A program made the translations under genes and the position numbers. Of a DNA stretch of 64,000 nucleotides, positions 36,517-45,487 are shown piece by piece. The notes beneath the pieces were generated by a model. That model had not been told where the DNA came from. It searched no databases and saw only the letters and a program-made list of their open reading frames with translations. Source of the stretch: Flavobacterium marginilacus (GTDB lineage Bacteria > Bacteroidota > Bacteroidia > Flavobacteriales > Flavobacteriaceae); the NCBI RefSeq assembly GCF_026870155.1, contig NZ_CP113975.1, positions 372,001-436,000 on the forward strand, written 5' to 3'. Position 1 is the first letter of the stretch, and each line of letters starts with the position of its first letter.

Positions 36517-36540
36517 AGAGTAAAATCTATAAATGTAGAA
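36499..36540 (+). promoter_or_regulatory. BlaI/MecI-type operator (palindrome plus second site)
   Basis: ATTTTACTCTACA and TGTAGAGTAAAAT form a perfect 13-base inverted repeat around TT (36499-36526). Its core CTACATTTGTAG fits the TACA-n2-TGTA type of BlaI/MecI operators. A second, weaker site TCTATAAATGTAGA follows at 36526-36539. Binding would cover the -7 element, so the BlaI-like protein encoded downstream probably represses its own operon. Confidence 0.8.
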
Positions 36541-36549
36541 TTAAAAAAA

Positions 36550-36990
36550 ATGAAAAACCTTTTTGTAATATTCTTATTCGGAGTTTTATTTACCGCCTGC
36601 AAAAACACTTTAATTAATCAAAAGATTAATAAGAGAAAAGAAGGCGTTTGGATTCAAGAATATTCGGAAGATAACCTTCATTACAAATCTTACGAATATT
36701 ATAAAAATGATATACCAGTAAAAAAGTGGAAATCTTATATCAATAATAAAATTTATAAAACGGAGAAATATAAAAACGGGATTTGTATTGTAAAATATTA
36801 TCATGAAAACGGAAAGCTTCAATCTAAAGGAAAAACTAAAATTGAAACTGATTCAGTCGAAACACATTGGTTTTATTTTGGAGAATGGCAATTCTATTCC
36901 GATAAAGGGAAATTAACTGAAATCAAAAAGTATAATAAAGGAGAATTAATCTCCGAACAAAGTGTAAAAAAAATAACTCTTAAAAAATAA
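36550..36990 (+). CDS. Small lipoprotein with MORN/YwqK-like repeats
   Basis: A 146-residue protein with a lipoprotein signal (VLFTAC). The rest has repeated short strands of the type YKNGICIVKYYHENGKLQSKG and FYSDKGKLTEIKKYNKGEL, like the repeats of YwqK/MORN-type proteins. It is the first gene behind the BlaI-type operator and four bases before the regulator gene. Function unknown; a periplasmic or surface partner of the sensor is possible. Confidence 0.7.
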   Translation: MKNLFVIFLFGVLFTACKNTLINQKINKRKEGVWIQEYSEDNLHYKSYEYYKNDIPVKKWKSYINNKIYKTEKYKNGICIVKYYHENGKLQSKGKTKIETDSVETHWFYFGEWQFYSDKGKLTEIKKYNKGELISEQSVKKITLKK

Positions 36991-36993
36991 ACC

Positions 36994-37365
36994 ATGCAGC
37001 TATCCAACTCAGAAGAACAATTAATGCAGCATCTCTGGAAGCTTGAAAAAGCATTCATGAAAGATTTGCTCGAAGCACACCCAGATCCAAAACCAGCCAC
37101 AACAACTGTTGCCACATTGTTAAAAAGAATGATTGATAAAAAATTTGTTGCATACAACGAATTTGGTAATTTGCGCGAATATTATCCATTGGTCAAAAAA
37201 ACAGATTATTTCTCCAAACACGTCAACGGATTGATTAGTAATTTCTTTAATAATTCGGCTTCACAGTTTGCTTCTTTCTTTACTACCGAAACCAATTTAT
37301 CGACCTCCGAATTGGAAGAACTTAAGAAAATAATCGATTCACAAATTCAAAAAAAGAAAAAATGA
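36994..37365 (+). CDS. BlaI/MecI/CopY-family transcriptional repressor
   Basis: A 123-residue winged-helix protein (LSNSEEQLMQHLWKLEKAFM, then TTVATLLKRMIDKKFVAY and the wing REYYPLVKK). In the family the M56 sensor peptidase causes cleavage of the repressor and so induction. It overlaps the next gene by four bases (ATGA), which suggests coupled translation. The palindrome upstream of the operon is its likely binding site. Confidence 0.92.
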   Translation: MQLSNSEEQLMQHLWKLEKAFMKDLLEAHPDPKPATTTVATLLKRMIDKKFVAYNEFGNLREYYPLVKKTDYFSKHVNGLISNFFNNSASQFASFFTTETNLSTSELEELKKIIDSQIQKKKK

Positions 37366-38627
37366 CAACATACCTTTTAAAATCAGGAATACTGCTATTT
37401 ATTTTTTACTTAATATATAGGTTGTGGCTAGAAAACGAAAAAATGTTTCTTTTTAATCGGATCTATTTACTAGCAAGTTTAGTTTTTAGTCTTTTGATTC
37501 CGTTGCAACTTATTTCGTTTGAACCTTCTGCTACAAGCAAAATAATATCCGTCCAATTAGACGAATTAGCAATTCAAAAAAATAGTCAAAGCTTCAAATC
37601 GTTAGCCGAAAGCCTAGATTTAACCAATATTATTCTTGCCATTTATGTTACAGTTTTTTTAGTATTAATTATTCGTTTCCTTCTGAATTTATTTTCATTA
37701 TATAATAAAGTATTAAGAAGTGAAGTTCAATTTGTTAAAGGTGAAAAAATCATTCTAATAAATGAACCTATTTTACCACATTCTTTCTGGAATGCAATCT
37801 TTATCAATAAACAAGAATTCAAAAATGATAGAATTCCATCCGAATTAATTGCGCATGAAAAAGCACATTTAGATCAAAAACATACTTTAGACATACTATT
37901 TATTGAGTTTCTACAAATTATTTTTTGGTTTAATCCATTAGTAATTCTCTATAAAAGAGCGATTAAACTCAATCACGAATTCTTAGCAGATGCTGTGGTA
38001 AATAATCAATTTAGAGAAGTTACCAAATATCAATCTTTGTTACTTGAGATTGCTTCTAATAAAACTAATATCATTTTAGCAAGTAACATTAACTATTTAA
38101 TAACTAAAAAACGTTTTATTATGATGACAAAAAAAGAATCGCCCGCAAGAATATTTCTGAAAGTATGCAGCATCGGAATTATTACCAGCCTATTATTATT
38201 TGTTTTTAGCTGTAAAGATAATCCTGAAGAAAGTAATACAAAAAAACAAAATAAAATTGAAAAAAGCAGCGTTGGTATAGAAGAAAAATCAACGTTGCCT
38301 GATGAAGATGACACAGTAAGATCTCTTGCTGGATTAGAAATAAAACCTGAGTTCCCAGGTGGTATTGAAGAGTTTTACAAATTTGTAGGTAAAAACTATC
38401 AAGCTCCAGAAGAAGAAGGACTTAAAGGAAAAGTATACATAACATTTATAGTAGAAAAAGACGGTTCCTTATCCGATTTTAAAGTACTTAGAGATATTGG
38501 TTATGGAACAGGAGAAGAAGCTGTTAGAGTTTTAAAATTATCGCCAAATTGGTTACCTGGAACAATAAACAACAAGCCTGTTAGAACATTATATAGCTTA
38601 CCTATAACAATTCAAAGCCCAGATTAA
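37362..38627 (+). CDS. M56 (BlaR1-like) membrane metallopeptidase with TonB C-terminal domain
   Basis: A 421-residue protein. The N-terminal part has four hydrophobic segments (about residues 5-20, 33-52, 80-105 and 265-285) and the zinc motif HEKAH near residue 165 with the later glutamate in NHEFLADA. The C-terminal 90 residues form a TonB-like domain (EFPGGIEEFYKFV, GKVYITFIVEKDGSLSDFKV). In place of the penicillin-binding sensor of BlaR1 it carries this TonB domain, common in Bacteroidota. It probably senses an envelope signal and inactivates the BlaI-like repressor encoded upstream. Confidence 0.9.
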   Translation: MTTYLLKSGILLFIFYLIYRLWLENEKMFLFNRIYLLASLVFSLLIPLQLISFEPSATSKIISVQLDELAIQKNSQSFKSLAESLDLTNIILAIYVTVFLVLIIRFLLNLFSLYNKVLRSEVQFVKGEKIILINEPILPHSFWNAIFINKQEFKNDRIPSELIAHEKAHLDQKHTLDILFIEFLQIIFWFNPLVILYKRAIKLNHEFLADAVVNNQFREVTKYQSLLLEIASNKTNIILASNINYLITKKRFIMMTKKESPARIFLKVCSIGIITSLLLFVFSCKDNPEESNTKKQNKIEKSSVGIEEKSTLPDEDDTVRSLAGLEIKPEFPGGIEEFYKFVGKNYQAPEEEGLKGKVYITFIVEKDGSLSDFKVLRDIGYGTGEEAVRVLKLSPNWLPGTINNKPVRTLYSLPITIQSPD

Positions 38628-38631
38628 AATT

Positions 38632-38678
38632 AAAAAAAATCCGCTTCTTGAAAAACAGAAGCGGATTAAGAAAAAAAA
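38632..38678 (-). terminator. Terminator between the M56 gene and the saccharopine reductase gene
   Basis: AATCCGCTTCT and AGAAGCGGATT form a perfect 11-base stem. On the minus strand it ends in eight T, so it mainly serves the saccharopine reductase-like gene; it may also stop the M56 operon. Confidence 0.85.
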
Positions 38679-38696
38679 TAAAATCTAAAATTAAAA

Positions 38697-40067
38697 TTAA
38701 TTAAAAACCTTGTCAGGATTATATCCCACATAAGACTTCGCCTGTTCATGGAACACAACACCATATTCTTCCAGTTCTTTCAAAATTGGAAGATACACTT
38801 CTTTCTTAATAGGAAGCTGTACTCCAGGAGTAGTGATTTTACCATTCAAAATTAGCAGAGTCGCCATTGCAACCGGCAATCCAACAGTTTTGGACATAGC
38901 TGTATAAGTCTGGTCTTCGCCTATGCAGACCATTTTGGAATCGATCTGCTTTTCTTCCCCGTTGAGGACAAAACCGAATTTGTGGTACATTACAATCATA
39001 TCTTTATCCTTAGGCTGTAAAGTCCAGCTGTCGGTGAGGATTTTTTCAAGAATCTGGGCAGGAGTAGCATCTTTCATTCCCACTTTTTTATTGGGGTTAA
39101 ACAAATCCAGTTCCAGCAGTTTATCCCACATAATATCGTCCTGGTCAATTTTCAGAATCAACCGCATTTTTATTTCAACCGAATCTGTTGGATGATATGG
39201 CAGAAAAGAATTCACAAATTGTCGGTAACTCATATCTTCGGAGTTTTCCATAATATAACTATCATCTGTCATGCCCAGCTGCACAAACATATTCCAGGCT
39301 TTGGAAAAACCAACTCTCCGAATAGTTCCTCTATACAAAGTAAGCGCATCATCAAGACCATAAACACTGCGGTATTTAAGCGAATCTCTATTGGAATATG
39401 CTTCAAATTTCCCATAACCTTCCACTTCAAGAAATTCGGTTCTGCGAAACAGATTCACATACGGAATGTATTTATACGCCCCTTCCTGAATAAATTTTGC
39501 AGCTCCGCCCTGTCCTGCCAACACCACATTTCTTGGTGCCCATGTAAATTTATAATTCCACAGATTATTATCAGATTCTGGTGCTACAAGTCCGCCACAG
39601 AAAGATTCAAACAAAAGTATTCTGCCTCCTTTTTCTCTTATCTCATCAATAGTCTTCATCGCACTCATGTGATCAATTCCTGGATCGAGTCCAATTTCAT
39701 TCATGAAAATCAAATTATTAGTTTTAGCCGCTTCATTTAATTCCTGCATGGCATCACTAATATATGATGCAGTAACAAGGTGCTTTTTATACGCAATACA
39801 ATCCCTTGCTACTTCTATATGCAGATGGGCCGGCAGCATCGAAATCACAATAGCTGCTTTTTGAATAGCATTTCTCCTTTGGTTTTCATCAAATATATCA
39901 AGAGCAATTGGAGTTGCATTGGGATGATTATTAGTCTTTTTTTGGGCTAAAGCCAAAGATAAATCCCCAATAATAACATGCAGATTCTCCTCTTCCGATT
40001 TGTTTAAAAGGTATTGAATCAAAGATGAAGCAGATCTTCCTGCTCCTATAATTAGAATTGTTCTCAT
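38697..40067 (-). CDS. Saccharopine dehydrogenase/reductase-like protein
   Basis: A 456-residue protein with a Rossmann start (ILIIGAGRSASSLIQYL), ISMLPAHLH near residue 94 and NEIGLDPGIDHMSAM near 142, all marks of the saccharopine reductase (Lys9-type) family. These NAD(P)-dependent enzymes interconvert saccharopine and aminoadipate semialdehyde plus glutamate in lysine metabolism. No second lysine-pathway gene is adjacent. Other family members act on carboxynorspermidine, so the substrate is inferred. Confidence 0.85.
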   Translation of the reverse strand: MRTILIIGAGRSASSLIQYLLNKSEEENLHVIIGDLSLALAQKKTNNHPNATPIALDIFDENQRRNAIQKAAIVISMLPAHLHIEVARDCIAYKKHLVTASYISDAMQELNEAAKTNNLIFMNEIGLDPGIDHMSAMKTIDEIREKGGRILLFESFCGGLVAPESDNNLWNYKFTWAPRNVVLAGQGGAAKFIQEGAYKYIPYVNLFRRTEFLEVEGYGKFEAYSNRDSLKYRSVYGLDDALTLYRGTIRRVGFSKAWNMFVQLGMTDDSYIMENSEDMSYRQFVNSFLPYHPTDSVEIKMRLILKIDQDDIMWDKLLELDLFNPNKKVGMKDATPAQILEKILTDSWTLQPKDKDMIVMYHKFGFVLNGEEKQIDSKMVCIGEDQTYTAMSKTVGLPVAMATLLILNGKITTPGVQLPIKKEVYLPILKELEEYGVVFHEQAKSYVGYNPDKVFN

Positions 40068-40164
40068 AGCTGTTTAATTCAAAATCCAAAGCGGACATTA
40101 CAATTTTGATAAATAAGATATTTTTATCTTTATTTAAAACATCTGATTTAGCAAAAATATAACA

Positions 40165-40196
40165 CAAATATATATTATTGTTGTATTTATAACAAA
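40165..40196 (-). promoter_or_regulatory. Promoter of the saccharopine reductase-like gene
   Basis: On the minus strand TTTG (40196-40193) is followed after 20 bases by TATATTTG (40172-40165), about 100 bases before the start codon. Confidence 0.6.
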
Positions 40197-40326
40197 TGAT
40201 TTTAGCATTTTATTTATCTCAATTAAAAACATTCAAATCAAACGATAATAAAATCAATCGGGCTTAAATATTAAAAACTACTGCAAAAGTCATATAAAAA
40301 ATGCAGTCATTTTAAAATATATGAAA

Positions 40327-40334
40327 TACTTTTG
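40327..40334 (+). promoter_or_regulatory. Candidate -7 element of the DUF423 gene
   Basis: TACTTTTG matches TAnnTTTG 21 bases before the ATG; the -33 element is unclear. Confidence 0.45.
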
Positions 40335-40355
40335 CCATACTTTAAATAAAAAGAA

Positions 40356-40757
40356 ATGGATAAGAAAATAATTTCTACAGCAGCGGTTTTTGGAATGATT
40401 GCGATAATATTGGGTGCTTTTGGTGCGCACGGACTAAAAAATGTTCTCACTGTTGGACAGCTTACCACATTTGAGACTGGAGTAAGGTATCAAATGTATC
40501 ATGCTCTGTTTTTATTATTTATTGGAACAACTTCTATAATTAACCAAAAATTAAAAAAAACCATCCTCAATCTGACGATTCTGGGAGTTTTATTTTTTTC
40601 AGGTTCCATCTATCTTTTAGCCACCAATTCATTGATGCCAATCGACTTTAAGGTAATTGGCTTCATAACACCTATCGGTGGATTATTTCTTATTTCCGCA
40701 TGGTTCGTTTTGTTATTTGACTTAATTAAGCCTTTAAAAAAGAAAAATAAATTATAA
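40356..40757 (+). CDS. DUF423 family small membrane protein
   Basis: A 133-residue protein with four membrane segments. The N-terminal AAVFGMIAIILGAFGAHGLK is the DUF423 hallmark. The family (YgdD/TMEM256) is widespread, with no agreed function. It is a single gene with its own promoter candidate. Confidence 0.9.
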   Translation: MDKKIISTAAVFGMIAIILGAFGAHGLKNVLTVGQLTTFETGVRYQMYHALFLLFIGTTSIINQKLKKTILNLTILGVLFFSGSIYLLATNSLMPIDFKVIGFITPIGGLFLISAWFVLLFDLIKPLKKKNKL

Positions 40758-40778
40758 TGCAGTTATAAAAATAAATTA

Positions 40779-40786
40779 TACTTTTG
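40779..40786 (+). promoter_or_regulatory. Candidate -7 element of pckA
   Basis: TACTTTTG matches TAnnTTTG 37 bases before the pckA ATG. No TTG lies at the expected distance. Confidence 0.45.
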
Positions 40787-40822
40787 CAGTGAAATAAAAC
40801 ACACTCAAAAAAATTTATTTTT

Positions 40823-42427
40823 ATGGACAACTACGCTTTGTTTACGAAATCGATTTCGTTAAAAGAACTAGGAATTGAAAATGCTGCAGTTCAGTATCAG
40901 CTAAGCCCGAATGAGTTACATGATATTACGATTAAATCAGGACAGGGGCTCGAAAACAATACGGGAGCATTGGCAATTAATACTGGGGAGTTTACCGGGC
41001 GTTCTCCACAAGATCGTTTTATCGTTAAAGACAGCATTACGGAGGATAAAGTATGGTGGGGAAACATAAACATTCCTTTTGAACCAAGCGCTTTTGATGC
41101 ACTTTATAAAAAAGTAACAGCTTATTTATCCGGAAAAGAAATCTACGTTAGAGATTCTTATGTCTGCGCCGACACCAATTACAGATTAAATGTACGTGCA
41201 GTTACCGAAACAGCTTGGGCAAATTTATTCTGTCACAACATGTTTTTGAGACCGGCTAATGACGAATTAGAAAACTTTACTCCCGAATGGACAGTAATCT
41301 GTGCTCCCGGATTTCATGCTGATCCTGCAGTTGACGGAACACGACAAGGTAATTTTGCAATACTAAATTTTACAAAAAAGATTGCTCTGATTGGAGGAAC
41401 AGGCTATACCGGCGAAATGAAAAAAGGAATCTTTTCGGCATTAAATTTCATCCTGCCTGTGTTCAAAAACACGCTTCCAATGCACTGCAGCGCTAATGTT
41501 GGCGAAGATGGTGATACCGCAATATTCTTTGGATTATCAGGAACAGGGAAAACAACTTTATCAGCAGATCCGGACAGAAAACTTATTGGTGATGATGAAC
41601 ACGGATGGACCAATGAAAATACTGTTTTCAATTTTGAAGGCGGCTGTTATGCCAAAGTAATCAATCTTACCGAAGAAAATGAGCCGGATATTTTCAGAGC
41701 CATCAAAAAAGGAGCGATTCTAGAAAATGTAGTTTTCAAATCAGGCACCAATGAAGTTGATTTTGAGGATATTTCGATTACACAAAATACTAGAGTCAGC
41801 TATCCTATTGAGCATATCGAAAATATTCAGCCGGGATCTATTGGCAAAAATCCAAAAAACATTTTCTTCTTAACTGCTGATGCTTACGGTATTCTGCCTC
41901 CAATTTCAAAACTAACTGCTGGACAGGCCGCTTATCATTTTATATCAGGCTACACCGCCAAAGTAGCTGGAACAGAAGCAGGAGTAACGGAACCTCAGCC
42001 TAATTTTTCAGCCTGTTTTGGAGCACCTTTTATGCCTTTGCATCCAACAAAATATGCTGAAATGCTGAGTCAAAAAATGAAAGACGCAAATGTAAAAGTG
42101 TGGCTGATCAACACAGGCTGGACTGGCGGACCTTATGGAACCGGAAGCCGAATGAAACTGAAATATACCCGTGCCATGATTACGGCCGCTTTGAAAGGGG
42201 AATTAGATTCTGTAGAATTTATGAACCATGACGTATTTGGAATCGCAGTTCCTCAGTCTTGCCCAAATGTTCCAAACGAAATCCTAAATCCAAGAAATAC
42301 TTGGGAGAATACAGATTTATACGATACAAAAGCTGTTGCATTGGCTCATAAATTCGAAGCTAATTTTGCAACATTTGCAACATTTGCCAATGCTGAAATA
42401 TTAGCAGGCGCACCGATAATAACATAA
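40823..42427 (+). CDS. pckA: Phosphoenolpyruvate carboxykinase (ATP)
   Basis: A 534-residue enzyme that converts oxaloacetate and ATP to phosphoenolpyruvate, CO2 and ADP at the start of gluconeogenesis. It shows GRSPQDRFIV near residue 60, the kinase-1a P-loop GLSGTGKTTLS near 238, the metal-binding LIGDDEHGW near 255 and the adenine-binding NTGWTGGPYGTGSRM near 430. It is a cytoplasmic single-gene unit. Confidence 0.97.
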   Translation: MDNYALFTKSISLKELGIENAAVQYQLSPNELHDITIKSGQGLENNTGALAINTGEFTGRSPQDRFIVKDSITEDKVWWGNINIPFEPSAFDALYKKVTAYLSGKEIYVRDSYVCADTNYRLNVRAVTETAWANLFCHNMFLRPANDELENFTPEWTVICAPGFHADPAVDGTRQGNFAILNFTKKIALIGGTGYTGEMKKGIFSALNFILPVFKNTLPMHCSANVGEDGDTAIFFGLSGTGKTTLSADPDRKLIGDDEHGWTNENTVFNFEGGCYAKVINLTEENEPDIFRAIKKGAILENVVFKSGTNEVDFEDISITQNTRVSYPIEHIENIQPGSIGKNPKNIFFLTADAYGILPPISKLTAGQAAYHFISGYTAKVAGTEAGVTEPQPNFSACFGAPFMPLHPTKYAEMLSQKMKDANVKVWLINTGWTGGPYGTGSRMKLKYTRAMITAALKGELDSVEFMNHDVFGIAVPQSCPNVPNEILNPRNTWENTDLYDTKAVALAHKFEANFATFATFANAEILAGAPIIT

Positions 42428-42450
42428 AGAAAATTATTAATTCAAAACTG

Positions 42451-42483
42451 AAAGAGCTGTTCATAACGAACAGCTTTTTTTAT
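42451..42483 (+). terminator. Terminator of pckA
   Basis: AGCTGTTC and GAACAGCT form a perfect stem with loop ATAAC and a long T tail. Confidence 0.9.
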
Positions 42484-42650
42484 GCCCTGATGAAAAAGAA
42501 AAATATAAGCACTACCAAAATTCATCAAAAAATAATATAAAACATAGTATCCAGACCTATAATTTAAGTTCTGAGATAGTGATTTTTAGAGTGATATTCC
42601 TTCAAATAAATTCAATTTAACAATAGACTATGTTTAACTATTAGGTTGCA

Positions 42651-42678
42651 TTGGCTTAACATCGCGCTTTTACATTTG
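42651..42678 (+). promoter_or_regulatory. Promoter of the phytate/TonB receptor operon
   Basis: TTG (42651-42653), 17 bases, then TACATTTG (42671-42678); a further TTG at 42646 gives 22 bases. It lies directly upstream of the ATG at 42694, which rules out a longer reading-frame start at 42646. Confidence 0.65.
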
Positions 42679-42693
42679 CAAAAAATTAATTAC

Positions 42694-45462
42694 ATGAAAA
42701 AATTTATACTTCTTTTTACATTTTCTTTTTTTCTTACTATAACCGCAAAAGCATCGACTATTAAAGGTAATGTTTACGATTCGGAAACAGGAGAGCCTTT
42801 GGCCGGCGTTTCGATTTCGCTGACAAACAGCAAACATAATGACATTACCGGACTTGATGGTTCATTTAAACTTAACGAATTATCATCTGGAACTTATACC
42901 ATAAAAATCAGTTATGCCAGTTATCTAAGTATTTCGAAAGAAATTACAATTGATAAAGAAACTTCTCAGGATTTAAAATTTTACCTGCAAGCTGAAACTA
43001 AATCATTGCGAGAAGTCATCGTAGACAGTAAAGGTGGTGCCAGTGAAGAACATACAGCCCGAAGATTAGAAAAAGAATACAGCCAAGTTATCAATATTGT
43101 ATCTGGCAAAGCAATAGAGATATCCCCAGATCTTACTGTAGCCAACGTAATTCAGCGCGTTTCGGGTGTGTCTATAGAAAGGAACAGTAATGGAGACGGA
43201 CAATATGCTATTATTAGAGGAATGGACAAACGATACAACTACACGCTGATTAATGGCGTGAAAATTCCAAGTCCTGATAATAAATACCGTTATGTTCCTT
43301 TAGACATTTTTCCTTCTGACTTACTGGACCGATTAGAAATTTATAAAACATTAACGCCAAATATGGAAGGTGATGCGATAGGCGGTGCCGTAAATATGGT
43401 AATGAAAGATGCGCCGGCTTCTAAACCGCTTTTCAGTGCTACTATTTCTGGAGGTTACAGCCAGATGTTTTTTGACAGGAAATTTATGAGTTACGGATAT
43501 GATGAGATTAACAAAAAATCTCCGTATGAATTAAATCCTAAGAGCTACGAAGCTGCTTCACAAGATTTTCCAAAAGGAACATTAGCTTACAAATACTCCA
43601 ATCCTGCACCCAATTTTTTATCTAATATCTCATTAGGGAAACGATTTTTTGACAACAAATTTGGCGTGCTGATTGCGGGCAGTTTTCAAAATTCTTATAG
43701 AGGCAGTAACTCTACGCTTTACAATACCCAGCTTATTGGTACAGATGAATTTGCCAGCATTGTCAGTAAAAATTACCGTGAATATTCGGAACAGCAAAAA
43801 AGATACGGGGTACAGGGAAAGGCAGATTACCAGTTCAATTCGTCTAACAAAATTAGTTTGTACAGTGTGTTCTTGAATCTAGATAATATTCAGACTAGAA
43901 ATACGCTTACTACCGATTATACCTCCGAGTATCACCCAGAAACAGGTAATGCAAAATTGCTTTACTCCACACGTACACGTTTTACCAAGCAGCAGATTTA
44001 CAACAACACTTTACAGGGAAATAATACCTTATTGAACGATAAATTTAAAATTCATTGGTCGGCAGCTTACTCTTTTGCCAGTAATCAAGTTCCAGACAAT
44101 ACCAATATTAATGTTAACGGCGAAGAGAAAAATTATGTTAGTACCCGTACAAAACTGGCTATTAACCCAATCACGCATCGCTGGGAGCGCAATACGGACG
44201 AGGATTTAGCGGGATATTTAGATTTAACATATACGCTGCCTTTATTTGACGGCAATATCGATTTTTCGGCTGGAGGTCTTTACAGAGATAAACAGCGAAG
44301 CAGTTTTTACAATAATTATACTTTGGCTCCAACAAATCCAAATGCGGCTTATGGAGTAGATTTTACGGATTATACGCAATTGGATTTAGTAGTAAGCAAT
44401 CCAACCGGAGCAGTAAGTAACTCTTTGACTTACGATGCAAGTGAAAAAACAGCTGCCGGTTACGGAATGTTTAATTATAAAACAGACAAATGGCAGGCAA
44501 TAGGAGGTGTTCGTATTGAGAATACCGACCAAGGTTATAATCTGCTTTTTCCTGCCGGAGAGCCTCGACCAACAGGAAACCAAGTTTACACCTACACCCT
44601 GCCCAGCTTAACTTTAAAATATTTCCTAAGCAATAAACAACAATTGCATGCTTCTTATTTCCGTTCGCTTAACCGACCTGGATTTTATGAAATTGTACCT
44701 AGCAAAGTCGTTAACGAAGAATATCAGGAAAGAGGCAATCCCGATTTAAAACCTGCTGTTGCTGATAATTATGATTTTAGATATGAGTTTTTCCCAAAAG
44801 CCGGATCGCAATTATTTTTAGGCACTTTTTATAAAAACATTAAAGATCCTATCGAATATACCTTTTTGGCCGATGCCACCCGCGGGCAGGACACGTATTA
44901 CAGCCCAGGCAACTTTGGTACCGCAAAAAACTTCGGAATCGAATTAGATTATATCACCTATTTCAACAAAATAGGATTCAAAGTAAACTATACCTATACC
45001 GACTCTAAAATTACCACTCCAAAAGACCAAAAAGTTTTAGACGCTAACGGAAACTTACAAAAAATATCGGTAATGCAGACTAGACCTCTTTATGGTCAAT
45101 CGGCACACATTGCCAACGCCGCTATACTTTATAATGACAGCAAAAAAGGCTGGGATGCACAGCTTTCTGTTTCATATACAGGTCCTCGCATCAATACTGT
45201 TTCTCAATTTGTTAATAATGATTTATGGCAGGAAGGATTTGTGCAAATGGATGCTTCGGTCGAAAAACGATTTAAATCAAAGTTTAGCATTTACCTAAAA
45301 GCAAATAATATCCTAAACACGCCGCACAAGTTATTCTTAAAAGGCACGAACGCAGCAAACACAAACATTGCTGAAAGTAATTTAGAATACAATGGCAGAA
45401 CACTGATAAGAGACGATTATTATGGTCAGAGTTACCTCATTGGCGTACGTTACAAATATTAG
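42694..45462 (+). CDS. TonB-dependent receptor of a phytase locus
   Basis: A 922-residue outer-membrane receptor from the ATG at 42694. It has a signal peptide (FFLTITAKA), a carboxypeptidase-like regulatory domain (about residues 20-100), a plug domain with GDGQYAIIRGMDKRYNYTLI and GDAIGGAVNMVMK, and a barrel ending in GVRYKY. Unlike the SusC proteins of this window it has no SusD partner. It is followed within 26 bases by the beta-helix lipoprotein gene and then the phytase gene, so uptake of inositol phosphates or another released product is inferred. Confidence 0.92.
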   Translation: MKKFILLFTFSFFLTITAKASTIKGNVYDSETGEPLAGVSISLTNSKHNDITGLDGSFKLNELSSGTYTIKISYASYLSISKEITIDKETSQDLKFYLQAETKSLREVIVDSKGGASEEHTARRLEKEYSQVINIVSGKAIEISPDLTVANVIQRVSGVSIERNSNGDGQYAIIRGMDKRYNYTLINGVKIPSPDNKYRYVPLDIFPSDLLDRLEIYKTLTPNMEGDAIGGAVNMVMKDAPASKPLFSATISGGYSQMFFDRKFMSYGYDEINKKSPYELNPKSYEAASQDFPKGTLAYKYSNPAPNFLSNISLGKRFFDNKFGVLIAGSFQNSYRGSNSTLYNTQLIGTDEFASIVSKNYREYSEQQKRYGVQGKADYQFNSSNKISLYSVFLNLDNIQTRNTLTTDYTSEYHPETGNAKLLYSTRTRFTKQQIYNNTLQGNNTLLNDKFKIHWSAAYSFASNQVPDNTNINVNGEEKNYVSTRTKLAINPITHRWERNTDEDLAGYLDLTYTLPLFDGNIDFSAGGLYRDKQRSSFYNNYTLAPTNPNAAYGVDFTDYTQLDLVVSNPTGAVSNSLTYDASEKTAAGYGMFNYKTDKWQAIGGVRIENTDQGYNLLFPAGEPRPTGNQVYTYTLPSLTLKYFLSNKQQLHASYFRSLNRPGFYEIVPSKVVNEEYQERGNPDLKPAVADNYDFRYEFFPKAGSQLFLGTFYKNIKDPIEYTFLADATRGQDTYYSPGNFGTAKNFGIELDYITYFNKIGFKVNYTYTDSKITTPKDQKVLDANGNLQKISVMQTRPLYGQSAHIANAAILYNDSKKGWDAQLSVSYTGPRINTVSQFVNNDLWQEGFVQMDASVEKRFKSKFSIYLKANNILNTPHKLFLKGTNAANTNIAESNLEYNGRTLIRDDYYGQSYLIGVRYKY

Positions 45463-45487
45463 TTAATCCCAAAGAAAATACATACAG

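Noticed and set aside
36550..36990. YwqK-type antitoxin
   Set aside because: It has repeat similarity only and no adjacent toxin gene; the lipoprotein signal and the BlaI context argue for an envelope protein.
39192..39740. Antisense open frame of 182 codons opposite the saccharopine reductase-like gene
   Set aside because: Long, but its product has no family features, while the opposite strand encodes a complete Rossmann enzyme with promoter and terminator.
42646..42693. Upstream TTG start for the phytase-locus receptor
   Set aside because: It lies in the promoter elements, and the ATG at 42694 begins a normal signal peptide.
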